Shown here: one piece after another, positions 12,563 to 22,000 of the stretch
How positions within the stretch are numbered: position 1 is the first letter of the stretch
Layout of the letters: each line of letters starts with the position of its first letter
Origin: a virus
Direction: 5' to 3' (one strand)
Length of the DNA: 48,442 nt
Virus record (IMG/VR): IMGVR_UViG_3300036826_000040
Location: 1-48,442 of that record
The notes under the pieces: model-generated
What the model saw: only the letters and a program-made list of their open reading frames with translations
What the model was told of the DNA's origin: nothing
Database searches by the model: none
Program-made: the position numbers and the translations under genes

Positions 12563-13008
12563 GCGAGAACAGCTTGGAAGCCCTGATCGAACTGGGCAAC
12601 TGGATGCAGGCCACCGGGCGGCAGGCGAACACGATGATCGCCTATCCCGGTGACGACAGAGACGTGCTCTGCCTGGCCCTGATCGGGAACGGCGAGGGCT
12701 GGGAGGCGGTCAATGAGACCGGGCGGTACGACATCTGGTTCGACGGCCAGCCGAGGATGATGGGCCTGAACCTGGAACAAGCAGGCCGCTACATGCTGGA
12801 TCAGTACGAGAAGGCGAAGGCTGAGCGCATCCTCGCGCGTGTGGCCCCCGAACTCAGGGGCAAGGCACGCAAGGAGGCTCTCGCCGTGATTCGTGGCGAG
12901 ATCCGCGAGGAAGGATCCGAGGGAACCTGGAAGAACCGTCCCGAGGGTGCTGTCCGAGCCAACCTGGAGGAGCTACTTCGCATCGGGCAGAGGCGAGCCG
13001 GTGGTTGA
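12559..13008 (+). CDS. Hypothetical protein of the replication operon
   Basis: This 149-residue protein starts at GTG 12559 (GTGA overlap). The first half looks globular (ALIELGNWMQATGR, YDIWFDGQP). The second half is a long charged helix (EKAKAERILARVAPELRGKARKEA). No assigned family. It is directly upstream of the loader-like gene with a short overlap. Confidence 0.65.
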   Translation: MSENSLEALIELGNWMQATGRQANTMIAYPGDDRDVLCLALIGNGEGWEAVNETGRYDIWFDGQPRMMGLNLEQAGRYMLDQYEKAKAERILARVAPELRGKARKEALAVIRGEIREEGSEGTWKNRPEGAVRANLEELLRIGQRRAGG

Positions 13009-13498
13009 TCTGATCTTCGAGACGATCTGCGAGGTCTCGGGCTACGACCTCGCCAGCCTGACCAAGGACGAGCGAGGTCGCGCCAATGCCGCGACGAAGC
13101 AGATCAAGGACATCTACCAGGACGTTGAGCCGAGCGTGGTCTGCATGATGATCCACGAGCGGGTCACGGCCTATCGGGAGGTCTACCCGGAGATGCCGGT
13201 GACACCGCAGGCGATCACCGGGAACTGGTCAACGATCCTGAACGCGCTCGAAGCGCAGCAGGCTCGGACGAAGGAGAAGGAGCGGGAGCAGAGGCGCGTA
13301 ACCAACGCGCACGCGAGAAGCGGCTGCACCACCTGTGGGGACGACCATGTGGTGATCGTCGGCCAGGATGCGAACGGCCATGATCTCTCTGCTCCCTGCC
13401 CGGATTGTGCAGCAAACACCGACACTTCGTACTGGGTGGAGAGGAGGAGAGTCGTTGGAATGGATCCCGCCAAAGTCCGGGAGATGCTTGATCGGTAA
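13001..13498 (+). CDS. Helicase-loader/replication-initiator-like protein
   Basis: This 165-residue protein starts at GTG 13001, overlapping the previous stop. The segment FETICEVSGYDLASLTKDERGRANAATKQIKDI to VTPQAITGNWSTI matches a domain seen in actinobacterial phage and plasmid replication proteins (gene-name-free recollection). The C-terminal CTTC and CPDC give a zinc ribbon. A role in loading the host helicase onto phage DNA is inferred. It is the closest thing to a replication protein in the window. Confidence 0.5.
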   Translation: MVDLIFETICEVSGYDLASLTKDERGRANAATKQIKDIYQDVEPSVVCMMIHERVTAYREVYPEMPVTPQAITGNWSTILNALEAQQARTKEKEREQRRVTNAHARSGCTTCGDDHVVIVGQDANGHDLSAPCPDCAANTDTSYWVERRRVVGMDPAKVREMLDR

Positions 13499-13814
13499 GG
13501 GCAGCCTCCACTCGGACGGCTACCTCGTGAAGCGGATCGGCGGGAGGCTTGCCTACTCTCACCGCCTCGCCTATGAGAAGGTGGTCGGCCCGATCCCCGA
13601 AGGCATGGTCATCCACCACACCTGCGAGAACAAGCGATGCGTCAACGTCGAACACATGACGCTCCTCACGCGGGCGGAACACGGCCAGCACCACCACCAG
13701 CCCATCGAGGTCTGTCCTCGCTGTGGCGGGACGGAGCGCATCCAGATCCGCACTCGACCGGGCAAGAGCTACTGCGCTCCGTGTGAGCGGGAGCGAGATC
13801 GGAGACGGCGATGA
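13455..13814 (+). CDS. HNH endonuclease
   Basis: The chosen start is TTG 13455, because GAGGAGGAG lies at the right distance; the upstream ATG at 13368 has none. The 119-residue product has the HNH core IHHTCENKRCVNVEHMTLLTRAEH (two His, Cys, Asn, Cys, Asn, His) and a C-terminal CPRC/CAPC zinc ribbon. It overlaps the upstream gene by 44 bases. It could be a homing endonuclease or a phage DNA-processing enzyme. Confidence 0.8.
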   Translation: MEWIPPKSGRCLIGKGSLHSDGYLVKRIGGRLAYSHRLAYEKVVGPIPEGMVIHHTCENKRCVNVEHMTLLTRAEHGQHHHQPIEVCPRCGGTERIQIRTRPGKSYCAPCERERDRRRR

Positions 13815-14047
13815 GCATGTACGGAACCTGCGCGCTCTGCGGCGAGGAAATCTTCGAGCATGAGCAGCGCGACATCCACGATCAGATCGTCTCCTGGCAC
13901 ACACGCAGGAGGCGGAAGGGCGGCGGTGCCCACGACAAGGGCAAGCTGTGGCGCTCGACTGGAGCGGTAGCTCACGGTCGCTGCGTCGATGCCGCTGCTG
14001 CGAAGCAGAGGGCAGGCACGTCGATCCACCAGGGAGGGCTGTTCTGA
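13811..14047 (+). CDS. Small zinc-binding protein
   Basis: This 78-residue protein starts at ATG 13811 (ATGA overlap). CALCGEEI near the N-terminus and HGRC later could form a Cys/His site. Basic middle (RRRRKGGGAHDKGK). Unknown family. Confidence 0.6.
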   Translation: MSMYGTCALCGEEIFEHEQRDIHDQIVSWHTRRRRKGGGAHDKGKLWRSTGAVAHGRCVDAAAAKQRAGTSIHQGGLF

Positions 14048-14220
14048 TGCGTCCCGTCTGCGACATCTGCAAGCAACCGCTGACGAGGAGAGGCTGGGTC
14101 GGGCCTGTCGCCCGCTTCACCTGCTCGAATACGTCATGCCCCGACTTTGGCAAGCGCACCTACGAAATCCACGAACAAGCGGTAGAATCCTCTACCCCGG
14201 CAGAAAGGAGTTCTGAGTGA
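14047..14220 (+). CDS. Small zinc-ribbon protein
   Basis: This 57-residue protein starts at ATG 14047 (TGATG overlap). CDIC and CSNTSC are separated by about 20 residues, a typical zinc-ribbon layout. The family is unknown. The GTG of the next gene overlaps its stop. Near its end GGTAGA-ATCC-TCTACC is an inverted repeat. Confidence 0.6.
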   Translation: MRPVCDICKQPLTRRGWVGPVARFTCSNTSCPDFGKRTYEIHEQAVESSTPAERSSE

Positions 14221-14951
14221 GTAGCTACACGCCTGAGCAGCAGCGCGACCAGGAGCAGGTCACTGGCACGCTGGTACAGATCGTCCAGAAGCAGGGCGGC
14301 AAGTTCCAGGCGCAGGTCATCCCGGACGGGAGCCAGTCCACGCGCAACGTCTGGATCGGCACCGACAAGGTGGACTTCCTGCCCTACCTCAGTTCGCAGA
14401 TCGGCAACCGCCTCGTGTTCCTCTGCAACCTGAGCCACTGGAGCAGGGACGGCCAGCAGGTAACGTCGCTCTGGCTTGACCAGGTTGGCCCTCCGGTCGC
14501 AGGTTCGCCCGCTCTGGCTGGGCCTCAGCCACAAGCGCCTGCTCCGCAGACGGCCACGATGGTTCACCCCCCGCAAGTCGCAGGGCAGCAAGTCGTCGTC
14601 CAGCCCCAGGTCGAGCAGGTGGTGGCGCAGGCTCCGATGCAGGCTGCAACCCCGCAGAACTCGCGCTTCCTGGCCGAGCGCGAATACGAGCGTCCCTTCA
14701 TCCACCGCCAGGCAGCCTCGAAGGTGGCAGCCACCCTTCTCGGCTACCTGCCCGAGGGCGAGCGGACTCTCAGCACCTTGCTCGTGCTGTCAGAGCGGCT
14801 GGTCGCCTACTACAACAACGGTCTGCCCCAGGCAGAGACCCTGGACGACCTGATGAACCGCGCCATGCCGTCGTCAATGCCTGACGACGGGGCGCAGTAC
14901 GACGACCCGGCAGCGCAGGGCGACATCTACGGCGAGACCCCGCCGTTCTAA
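14217..14951 (+). CDS. Possible OB-fold single-strand-binding-like protein
   Basis: This 244-residue protein starts at GTG 14217 after CCGGCAGAAAGGAG. The first ~100 residues (VTGTLVQIVQKQGGKFQAQV, NVWIGTDKVDFLPYL, RLVFLCNLSHWSRDG) look like a five-strand OB barrel. A Pro/Gln/Ala-rich linker follows, then a helical C-terminus. It sits a few genes before the Fe-S exonuclease, as an accessory DNA-binding protein would. No exact family match is claimed. Confidence 0.5.
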   Translation: MSSYTPEQQRDQEQVTGTLVQIVQKQGGKFQAQVIPDGSQSTRNVWIGTDKVDFLPYLSSQIGNRLVFLCNLSHWSRDGQQVTSLWLDQVGPPVAGSPALAGPQPQAPAPQTATMVHPPQVAGQQVVVQPQVEQVVAQAPMQAATPQNSRFLAEREYERPFIHRQAASKVAATLLGYLPEGERTLSTLLVLSERLVAYYNNGLPQAETLDDLMNRAMPSSMPDDGAQYDDPAAQGDIYGETPPF

Positions 14952-14960
14952 GGGAGAGAG

Positions 14961-15338
14961 ATGAGACTGAGACGGAAGAAGTCAGAGGAGAACGGCATCA
15001 CCGAGGTCGTGGTCACGGAGACCGACCAGGTGGTGCTGAACATGTCGAGCGCGGCCGAGCGGCTGCGCTCGCTCGACACGGAGATGCTCTCGACCTTCAT
15101 CGAGTGGCGCGTCGCGCAGAGTCGTTGCCGCGACAACGGGCTGCTCGTGGAGATCGAGATGGCCGAGCCGCTGCGTGCGGCCTACCAGACGTGGCTGGCA
15201 GAGCAGTACCGCCCCGCGTCTGCCGATGACGCAGAGACGGGCGTGATCCACAGGAGCGAGATCCCCGCTGGGGATCCAGGCTCAGGTCACGTCCACGGCT
15301 GGCCGATGCGGATGGCCGCTCAGGTGACGGCATGGTGA
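14961..15338 (+). CDS. Hypothetical protein
   Basis: This 125-residue protein starts at ATG 14961 after AAGGGAGAGAG. Basic N-terminus (RLRRKKSEE), then a helical middle. Nothing recognised; it is part of the recombination operon. Confidence 0.6.
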   Translation: MRLRRKKSEENGITEVVVTETDQVVLNMSSAAERLRSLDTEMLSTFIEWRVAQSRCRDNGLLVEIEMAEPLRAAYQTWLAEQYRPASADDAETGVIHRSEIPAGDPGSGHVHGWPMRMAAQVTAW

Positions 15339-15556
15339 GTCCGCGTCTGTCCAACAGCTACACGCTGACGAAGTGGAACGGCGTCACGCACCTGTCCGAC
15401 CGCTACGCCAGGGAGACCCTGTGCGGGATCTCGAAGGTCAACCGGCCCGAGGTCGCCTCGTCTGACGGCGACGGCTGCCGTGCCTGCGCGAACGAGCACG
15501 TCGCTCGCAGAGCACGCACGGCTGTCGCCCAGATCCAGGAGTTCCTGGGTGAGTAG
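15332..15556 (+). CDS. Small protein, three cysteines
   Basis: This 74-residue protein starts at ATG 15332 (or GTG 15335), overlapping the upstream stop. Contains TLCGIS and CRACANEHVARRA; with HLSD this could be a zinc site. Small C-rich proteins of this size are common in actinophage genomes without known role. Confidence 0.6.
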   Translation: MVSPRLSNSYTLTKWNGVTHLSDRYARETLCGISKVNRPEVASSDGDGCRACANEHVARRARTAVAQIQEFLGE

Positions 15557-16409
15557 CCTCGCGGACTTCCTGGCTGCGCCCGCGCACGAGAAGCCCTGGC
15601 CCGAGGAGGTCAGGCATCTCAGCGCGTCCAGCATCGGGATGCTGTTCCGCTGCCCTCGGCAGTTCGAGCGCCGTTACCTGCATCACGAGAAGGAGCGCCC
15701 TGGCGAAGCCATCGTCATCGGCTCCTTCTTCCACGAGACGCTCGACCACAACTACAAGCAGAAGGTCACGTCGCACTCCGACCTTCCCTTCTCCGAGATC
15801 GTCCAGTTCCTTCACGACGCAGCAATCCCGAAGGTGCTGGAGGAGGAGGGAGGCGAGGAGAACATCCGCTGGGACTCGAACCTCACCACCGCCCGTGCGG
15901 ACGCCGAGCGCATCACCAGCGCCTACGCGCACACGGTCATGCCTCGGATCCAGCCAATCGGCACGGAGTTCAAGTTCGAGATCGACGTGACGGACGTGCC
16001 CGTCCCGGTCATCGGCTACGTCGATGTCTGGGACGCGGCACGAACAGTCGATACCAAGACCGGGAAGCAGTCGGTCTCGAAGGTGAAGCCGTCCTGGAGA
16101 CTCCAGGGCAGCCTCTACTCCTGGGCGACCGGGAGGCCGACCGAGTACCACTCGATCTCGCGCGCCAAGACGCCGAAGATCACGACTGCCCTGGAGTCGG
16201 CCGACATGGTGGTGCCGACACCGAACGCTGCTCAGGAGGAGCACATGCGCCACCTGTTCCGCACGGCGGCGGCGCAGATCAGCTTCTTCTACTCGCAGTA
16301 CGGGAACGAGGGCTGGCCCACCTTCGGTGCCGTGCCCGACTTCACGCGCAACATGCTGCCCTGCGACTTCTGCGGGTGGCGGAAGGGGTGTCCTGCATGG
16401 ACGGACTGA
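15549..16409 (+). CDS. Cas4/AddB-type PD-(D/E)XK exonuclease with a 4Fe-4S cluster
   Basis: This 286-residue protein starts at GTG 15549. The RecB-family nuclease motifs appear in order: GSFFHE (H62), GYVDVWD (D159), VDTKTGK (D168, K170) and LQGSLY (Q186, Y190). One early cysteine (C35) pairs with a C-terminal C-x2-C-x5-C (C272, C275, C281), the standard 4Fe-4S arrangement of Cas4 and AddB. The enzyme should degrade or resect DNA ends. No Cas1 or Cas2 and no CRISPR array are present, so it serves phage recombination or replication. It neighbours an OB-fold-like protein. Confidence 0.85.
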   Translation: MSSLADFLAAPAHEKPWPEEVRHLSASSIGMLFRCPRQFERRYLHHEKERPGEAIVIGSFFHETLDHNYKQKVTSHSDLPFSEIVQFLHDAAIPKVLEEEGGEENIRWDSNLTTARADAERITSAYAHTVMPRIQPIGTEFKFEIDVTDVPVPVIGYVDVWDAARTVDTKTGKQSVSKVKPSWRLQGSLYSWATGRPTEYHSISRAKTPKITTALESADMVVPTPNAAQEEHMRHLFRTAAAQISFFYSQYGNEGWPTFGAVPDFTRNMLPCDFCGWRKGCPAWTD

Positions 16410-16858
16410 ACGGATCCCTGGACGGGATCATCAACGAGTTGACCGACGTGCTCGGGCGCGCGGAGTGGTCGCGCGACCAGGCGCAGGAGGCGCTCGACAA
16501 GGCGAACGCCGAGGTTCGCAGGATCAAGGCGATCCTGAAGGCCGCAGGCGTCGAGGAGGAGAAGCCGAAGCGCAAGGAGGTCAAGTCCGGGCGCGTCAAC
16601 GAGGACACGCGGGCGCAGGTCTTGAAGGCGATCCGCTTCCACTCGACGCTGGACGAGGCCGTCATCCCTGGCGTGAAGGGATCCTTCACCGCCGCCACCA
16701 TCGTCCCGCACGTCGATGTCCACGAGGGCAGCGTGCGCTCAGCGATCAACAACCTGCGCGACGACGGGATCATCCGCGCTGTCGGCCTGGTGCCGAACAG
16801 CCCGCGCAAGGCTCCGATGGCCTACGTCCTGGGGGAGGGAAATGAAGCGAGCGAGTAG
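16397..16858 (+). CDS. Coiled-coil plus winged-helix protein
   Basis: This 153-residue protein starts at ATG 16397 behind GGAAGGGG, overlapping the nuclease gene. Residues ~15-50 are coiled-coil (RDQAQEALDKANAEVRRIKAIL). The C-terminal half (GSVRSAINNLRDDGIIRAVG) is a winged helix. It may regulate or position DNA in recombination; function not established. Confidence 0.65.
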   Translation: MDGLNGSLDGIINELTDVLGRAEWSRDQAQEALDKANAEVRRIKAILKAAGVEEEKPKRKEVKSGRVNEDTRAQVLKAIRFHSTLDEAVIPGVKGSFTAATIVPHVDVHEGSVRSAINNLRDDGIIRAVGLVPNSPRKAPMAYVLGEGNEASE

Positions 16859-17291
16859 CACACTCCAGATCAGCGACTTCTCCGACCGGGAGATCCTGCT
16901 GGCGATGAACGACCTCAGCCCGGACTACGTGACCGTCACCGAGTTGTCCGAGCGGATCTTCGGCCTGAACGGGAACGACGACGAGGACGTGCGGGCGCAC
17001 GCCGCCCGCTGCGTCGTCTCTCGCCTGGCCTGGATGAAGCGCTACGGACTGGTCGTGAGCGGCAGGGAGAAGGGGGACGACGCGACCCGCTGGTCGCTCT
17101 CCGAAGTGGGGAAGGCGTTGCGCTTCACCACGCTCGGGCGTAGCCTCTCGTCCGCCATTACGAACACACCCCAGAACTCGCTCTTGGAACTGACCCACCA
17201 GGTCGCGGACAGGATGCAGGGCGAGGGGAACATCGCCGGTCGTGCGATGCGTCGGGAGTTCCAGCACCAGATCAAGCGGAGGAAGTGGTGA
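16842..17291 (+). CDS. Winged-helix protein
   Basis: This 149-residue protein starts at ATG 16842 behind GGGGGAGGG. The pattern VTVTELSERIF, then CVVSRLAWMKRYGLVV, then the wing TRWSLSEVGKAL is a classic winged helix-turn-helix. The C-terminal helix is basic. Its DNA target is unknown. It overlaps both neighbours. Confidence 0.65.
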   Translation: MKRASSTLQISDFSDREILLAMNDLSPDYVTVTELSERIFGLNGNDDEDVRAHAARCVVSRLAWMKRYGLVVSGREKGDDATRWSLSEVGKALRFTTLGRSLSSAITNTPQNSLLELTHQVADRMQGEGNIAGRAMRREFQHQIKRRKW

Positions 17292-17971
17292 CACTCGCAC
17301 CGTGGATCTCCACGGAAGTCCGTGGAATCGAAGGGAAGCCGGGGGACGTCAAGGGAGAGTGCGTCGCCCCCGGCTGCCACTCGCAGGCGCAGCAGCGCCA
17401 CCATCTCTGGTCGCGCTCGTACCTGCGCGGCCAGCCCTACGAGTGGGTCGAGGTCAACGGCCGCAAGATGCAGAACTCGGTCGGCCTCTGTACCGCCTGT
17501 CACTCTGCGGTCACAGGCGAAATCGGAGGCCACCGGGCGCACATCCGCTACCGTCCCGATCTGTCGATCTTCGAGTGGTGGGCAAAGGGAGAGGGCGACT
17601 CGTGGTTTTACGTCGCGCCCATCGACAGGCAGCGCTTCATCGACGCGCAGCCTGAAGCCCGTCGCATCAGGGCACAGGAGGGGCTGTGCCCTGAGTGCGG
17701 GCGTCCGAAGAAGCAGCCGCACCAGCACGAGCCGGGGCCGAAGCGGAAAGTGACAACCTGGGGCGTCGTCGTACCCGACGACGGCGAGGTCGGCTCAGAC
17801 GTGATGGACGACTGGATCGAGCAGTTCGCCGCCATGCTCGGCTTCGGTGACGCGCCCGCCCGTCTCCAGCGCTACCACGTCCTCGCCCTCGTCCTCTCCT
17901 GGGCGATGCTGAACAAGGAGCAGTTCCTCTCCGACCTGGAGGAAGCGGAGTTCTTCGCTAGAGCCGTCTGA
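17285..17971 (+). CDS. HNH-like nuclease with a C-terminal helical domain
   Basis: This 228-residue protein starts at GTG 17285 or 17288. CVAPGC, RHHLWSRS and VGLCTACHSAV give the HNH core with its Cys zinc ligands. CPECG forms a second Cys site around residue 137. Its 3' end overlaps the converging virion gene by 14 bases (17958-17971). It is the last gene of the plus-strand arm. Confidence 0.7.
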   Translation: MVTLAPWISTEVRGIEGKPGDVKGECVAPGCHSQAQQRHHLWSRSYLRGQPYEWVEVNGRKMQNSVGLCTACHSAVTGEIGGHRAHIRYRPDLSIFEWWAKGEGDSWFYVAPIDRQRFIDAQPEARRIRAQEGLCPECGRPKKQPHQHEPGPKRKVTTWGVVVPDDGEVGSDVMDDWIEQFAAMLGFGDAPARLQRYHVLALVLSWAMLNKEQFLSDLEEAEFFARAV

Positions 17972-19004
17972 TGTCGTTGATGTGGAACTGTGAGAGCGGC
18001 TGATACTGGACGACGGTGCCCGTGTGGGGAGCGGCGATCACCTTGCCGTTCCCCGCGTAGATCACCACATGGTCGTAGTTGTTGCAGAGCACCAGGTCGC
18101 CGGGTCGGAGCGGCTGGTTCTTCACCGACTGCCCCATCCCCTTCAGCGTGTAGGTGGTGACGCGCGGGCCGGTGTAGCCCTGCTGCCGCAGGCTCCAGTC
18201 CACCAGGCCCGAGCAGTCGAACCCGCCCTCCTTCCTCGACTCCGCTCCCCAGACGTAGGGCTGGCCTAGCTGCTTCGCTGCGGTAGCAGCGAGGTTCCCG
18301 GAGATCGGCGTGCCGGGGATCTTCGGCCCCTCGATGTGGACGGAGTTCTTCCCCGTCACCTTGCCGCCGACCGGGACGGTGCCGGGGATCGTCTGCGAGA
18401 ACGTCACCGGGGACTGCGAGGAGGCCACGAGCGAGGCGACGTCGGGCGTCCCTCCTGCCGCCAGGCTGGAGAAGATCCCCGAGGCCAGCTTGCCGGGGTC
18501 GAACACGGTGTCCTGCCAGGTCTGCACGCGCGGCTTCACGGCAGCAGGAGCGGCAGCAGGAGCACGGGTCACGACACTGCTGCGCCTGCGCGAGGGGGCT
18601 GCGCCAGGCACCACGGCATTCGCCGTGATGTCCCCGATGCTCTGCGTCGGCAGCGCCCCGTTCAGCGTCCCGTACACCGACTGGACGCCCTTCTCCCAGG
18701 CCGGGTCGGTCGCCCAGCGCGCCGCCTTCCCCGCCATCACGTCCGCGAGCGAGTGGACGCCCCAGCTTCCGAGCGTCTTGGCCCCGTACATGTACTGGTT
18801 CTGGAGGCCCGCGTACTTGGAGAGGATCCCGGAGTCGGTGACGCCGTAGCCGAGCGCGTAGCCGCCCTGCGAAGGACGGCCCGCCCCGGTCGTCCCCCAC
18901 TGCGTCTCGTGCCCGCCGATGGCGAGCAACAGGCGCGGATCGACGCCGTACTGCTTGCCGTACTTCTCGGCCAGCGAGACCTGGAGAGGAGGCGGGCTAG
19001 CCAC
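17958..19004 (-). CDS. Virion peptidoglycan hydrolase with NlpC/P60 domain
   Basis: This 348-residue protein starts at GTG 19004 and overlaps the giant gene by 8 bases. Residues ~8-35 (LAEKYGKQYGVDPRLLLAIGGHETQW) look like a lysozyme/glucosaminidase-type helical domain with a candidate Glu at HETQ. An Ala/Pro-rich linker follows. The C-terminal NlpC/P60 domain has the Cys in FDCSGLVDWSL and the His in DHVVIYAGNG. It would cut peptidoglycan during DNA entry. It is the last gene of the virion operon. Confidence 0.85.
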   Translation of the reverse strand: MASPPPLQVSLAEKYGKQYGVDPRLLLAIGGHETQWGTTGAGRPSQGGYALGYGVTDSGILSKYAGLQNQYMYGAKTLGSWGVHSLADVMAGKAARWATDPAWEKGVQSVYGTLNGALPTQSIGDITANAVVPGAAPSRRRSSVVTRAPAAAPAAVKPRVQTWQDTVFDPGKLASGIFSSLAAGGTPDVASLVASSQSPVTFSQTIPGTVPVGGKVTGKNSVHIEGPKIPGTPISGNLAATAAKQLGQPYVWGAESRKEGGFDCSGLVDWSLRQQGYTGPRVTTYTLKGMGQSVKNQPLRPGDLVLCNNYDHVVIYAGNGKVIAAPHTGTVVQYQPLSQFHINDIRRL

Positions 19005-22000
19005 CGGCTCCGTAGTTCTGGTTCACGCCGAAGGGCACCAGCCTGAGCGAGCGCAGGAACGCTGCCAGCTTGCTCTTGTCCGAGTAGACGTCGGAGGGCT
19101 GCCGCCAGTAGGCGGACAGCCAGGCCGGGGCGGGGAAGTCCGTCCGCAGGATGTCGCCGTAGGACGACTCCCTGCCGTAGCGGTTCTGGCGGCGCAGCAG
19201 TTCGTCGGCAAGCTGGATCCCTGGGTGGAGGTACTGGAAGGGACGGTTGATCCCCACGTCCGGGGGCTGGCCGTGCGCCACGCTCAGCGCCGACTGAAGC
19301 TCGGAGGACAGCATCGAAAGCTGGTCGATGGAGCCGACGTTCACCATCCCGAACGGCGTCCTGGCGTAGCCCTGCGCCCAGGCCGGGAGGTCGGGCGGCG
19401 GGCCGAGGATCTGGTTGGCGAACTGCTGGCCCTGGTTCGACGCGGCCATCGTTGCCCCGAAGGTGAAGGGGTGCTCGCCCGCGTACATAACCGGGTACTT
19501 GGCCGACGCCTTCAGGAACGGGTAGAGGAAGATGATCCGGGCGAGGTAGTCGCGCTCGAACGGCGACATCGAATCGAAGTCGAGCATCAACTGTTCGGCC
19601 TTGTCCCGGATCGAGCGCAGGTCACGGATCGCCTTCGAGTCCGCCTGGAACTTCAGCCCCTTGCGGGCGTCCTCGTTCGCCTGGTCGAGCAGCTTGGTCA
19701 CGTCGGCGTCGCTCTTGTAGCCGAGCTTCTCGGCCTCCCTGCGCCACGCCGCCACGCGGAAGGCATCGTCCACGATGGCTCCTGCGCCGTGGCCGAAGCG
19801 CCCGAGGCGGTAGTCGATGTTCTCGACCGCCTGCATCCCCCGGCCCCGAGCGCGGAAGCCACCCTCCCGTCCGAGGATCTTCTCCGGGATGGCGAGACCG
19901 CCCGCCGTGGGGCCGCGCCCCATCTCGGTAGCGACCCGCTGGAACACCGGATCGACACCCTTCGCCGCCATCGTGAAGCGGTCTGAGCCTGGCACCCCGA
20001 TCTCGCTCGCCTTCACCGCCTCCTTCAAGGCGGGGCCGAGGTACTTGATCGCCACCGGGTCGTTGAACATCATCATCCCGAAGTTGCCTGCGGCGTTCGC
20101 CACGTAGAAGCCGGGGTTCGCGTACAGGAGCAGGGCGCGGATCGAGTTCAGCCCCGTGTCCATCACCCGCTGAACGTTCGCGGGCATCCGGGTCGGGGCA
20201 CCAGGCTTCCGCCCCGTCACCTGGCGGAACAGCATGTCCACGATCCGCTTGTCGATCACGTACAACTGCTGGTCGCCCCGCCACTCCGAGATCGCCTTGT
20301 TGAACTCGGTGCGGTTCTGGACGACGTTCTCGTCCATGAACTCCTTGATCGCGGAGCGCACGTCGCTCGGGGTCTCGGCCGACTCGATGGCGTCGTAGAG
20401 CGCCTTGTTCGGGTTCGTGCCAGCGGTCTTGATGATGTACTCGTGCTCGAAGTCGGGCGGCGGCTCGTGTCGCAGGTACGGGCGAGAGTTCTCCAGCAGG
20501 AACTCCCGAAGCTGGTTCGCCTTCTGGAGGCCGACGAGCCGGTTGACGTGCTCGATCAGCAGGCGCGGGTCGTCGTTGATGAGGCCCGAGCGCAGCAGGC
20601 CCAGGTTGTTCTTGGCGAACAGCGGGATCGTGGAGGGCACGAAGTCGCCCACGGTGCGGGTCGCACGCGGCACGCCCCTGGACATCCGTGCCCCGGTCAG
20701 GTCGGGGGACGCAGCCCGGTGCGGCATGAAGATGTCCGGGGTGTCCGACTCCGGGAACAGCATCTTCTGGAACACGTCCTGGACTTCCTGCGGGATCTCC
20801 TTCTCCGGGTTCTCGGCCTTCGTCTGACGGTAGGCCCGCTGCATCCAGGCCCGGATCCGCTCGAACACGGCCTGGACTGCGCGCGGCACGCGGACAGCGC
20901 CCTGGCGGACGAACCACTCGAAGTCGCGGGCGAAGTTCTCGTGCGCGGCGTTGTCCCACTGGTCGAGCCGCTTGCCCTCGCCGTAGTAGTGGGAGAGCAC
21001 CGACCTGTCCTCGGCGCTCAGATCCCAGACCGCCGAGTGCGATAGCTCGTGGATCCAGGTCGAGATGTCGGCCTTCTGGAACAGGTGGATGAGCCGCTGG
21101 CCCTTGTTCGCCAGCATCTCGTTCGCCCCGCGCGGGAGCTTCCCCCACTCGGGCTGCTTCTGGAACAGGTAGTCGGCCTCCAGCGCCTTCGCCTTGCCCT
21201 CCTCCGTCATCTTCACGACGTAGGCGGGGAGCTTCCCGGACTTGGACAGGAACCCGCCCTCGGTTCCGAGATGGCCGAGGTACGCCTTCTCCACGTACTC
21301 GCCCTTCATCCCGGTGTGCTTCTCGATCAACTGCTGGATCTCGCCCTTGTACTCGCGGGTGTAGGGCGTCTCCTCGGTCAGCCGCTCACGCACGTTCTTC
21401 AGCGCGACCCGTGCGTTCAGCGGCTCCTGCCCCGGCAGGAACGATCCCTCCAGCATCCCCTGGTACTCGTGCTCCAGATCCCGGTACAGCCGCCGCCACT
21501 CCTCCTCGCTGATGTTCGGGTCGTGGAGCTTGGCGAAGTAGTCGCGCATGTCGCTGGGGATGACCATGTTGCGGGCGTGCTGGACGGCGGGATCCACGAT
21601 CAGCACTTCGTCCACGTCGTTCTCGGCGGCGTAGCGCAGGATCCGGTTGACGCCCAGCCTGATCGCCGCGTCCCTCGACATCGGCGGCTTCGGGATCGAC
21701 GGAGGCCGCGCCTTCATGTGCGCCTTGAACTCCTCGTTCACGTCCCGAAGCGCCTGCTTGGAGCGGACGGCAGCGGCCGACGCTTCCTCGTGCAGCCTTT
21801 TCGCCTCGTCCAGTTGATCCTGGGCGAAGGCATGATCCTCTGGCCCCATCTCCCCGTAGGGATCTGCGGTCAACCGCTGTGCCGAGTCCACTTCCGCTCG
21901 GCGCATGTTCTTGTGCCGAAGGGCAGCCTCGTGGTCTCGGTGCGCCTGGCCGACACGGGTGTTGATTTCGTCACGCTTCTGGTGCCAGGCGATCTGCTCG

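Noticed and set aside
14183-14188. TAGAAT as a -10 element before the 14217 gene
   Set aside because: No acceptable -35 at 16-18 bases; the hexamer is part of an inverted repeat GGTAGA/TCTACC and lies in a coding region.
19622-21148. A 508-codon frame in another phase of the giant gene
   Set aside because: Pro/Arg/Gly-rich out-of-frame translation of the polyvalent protein.
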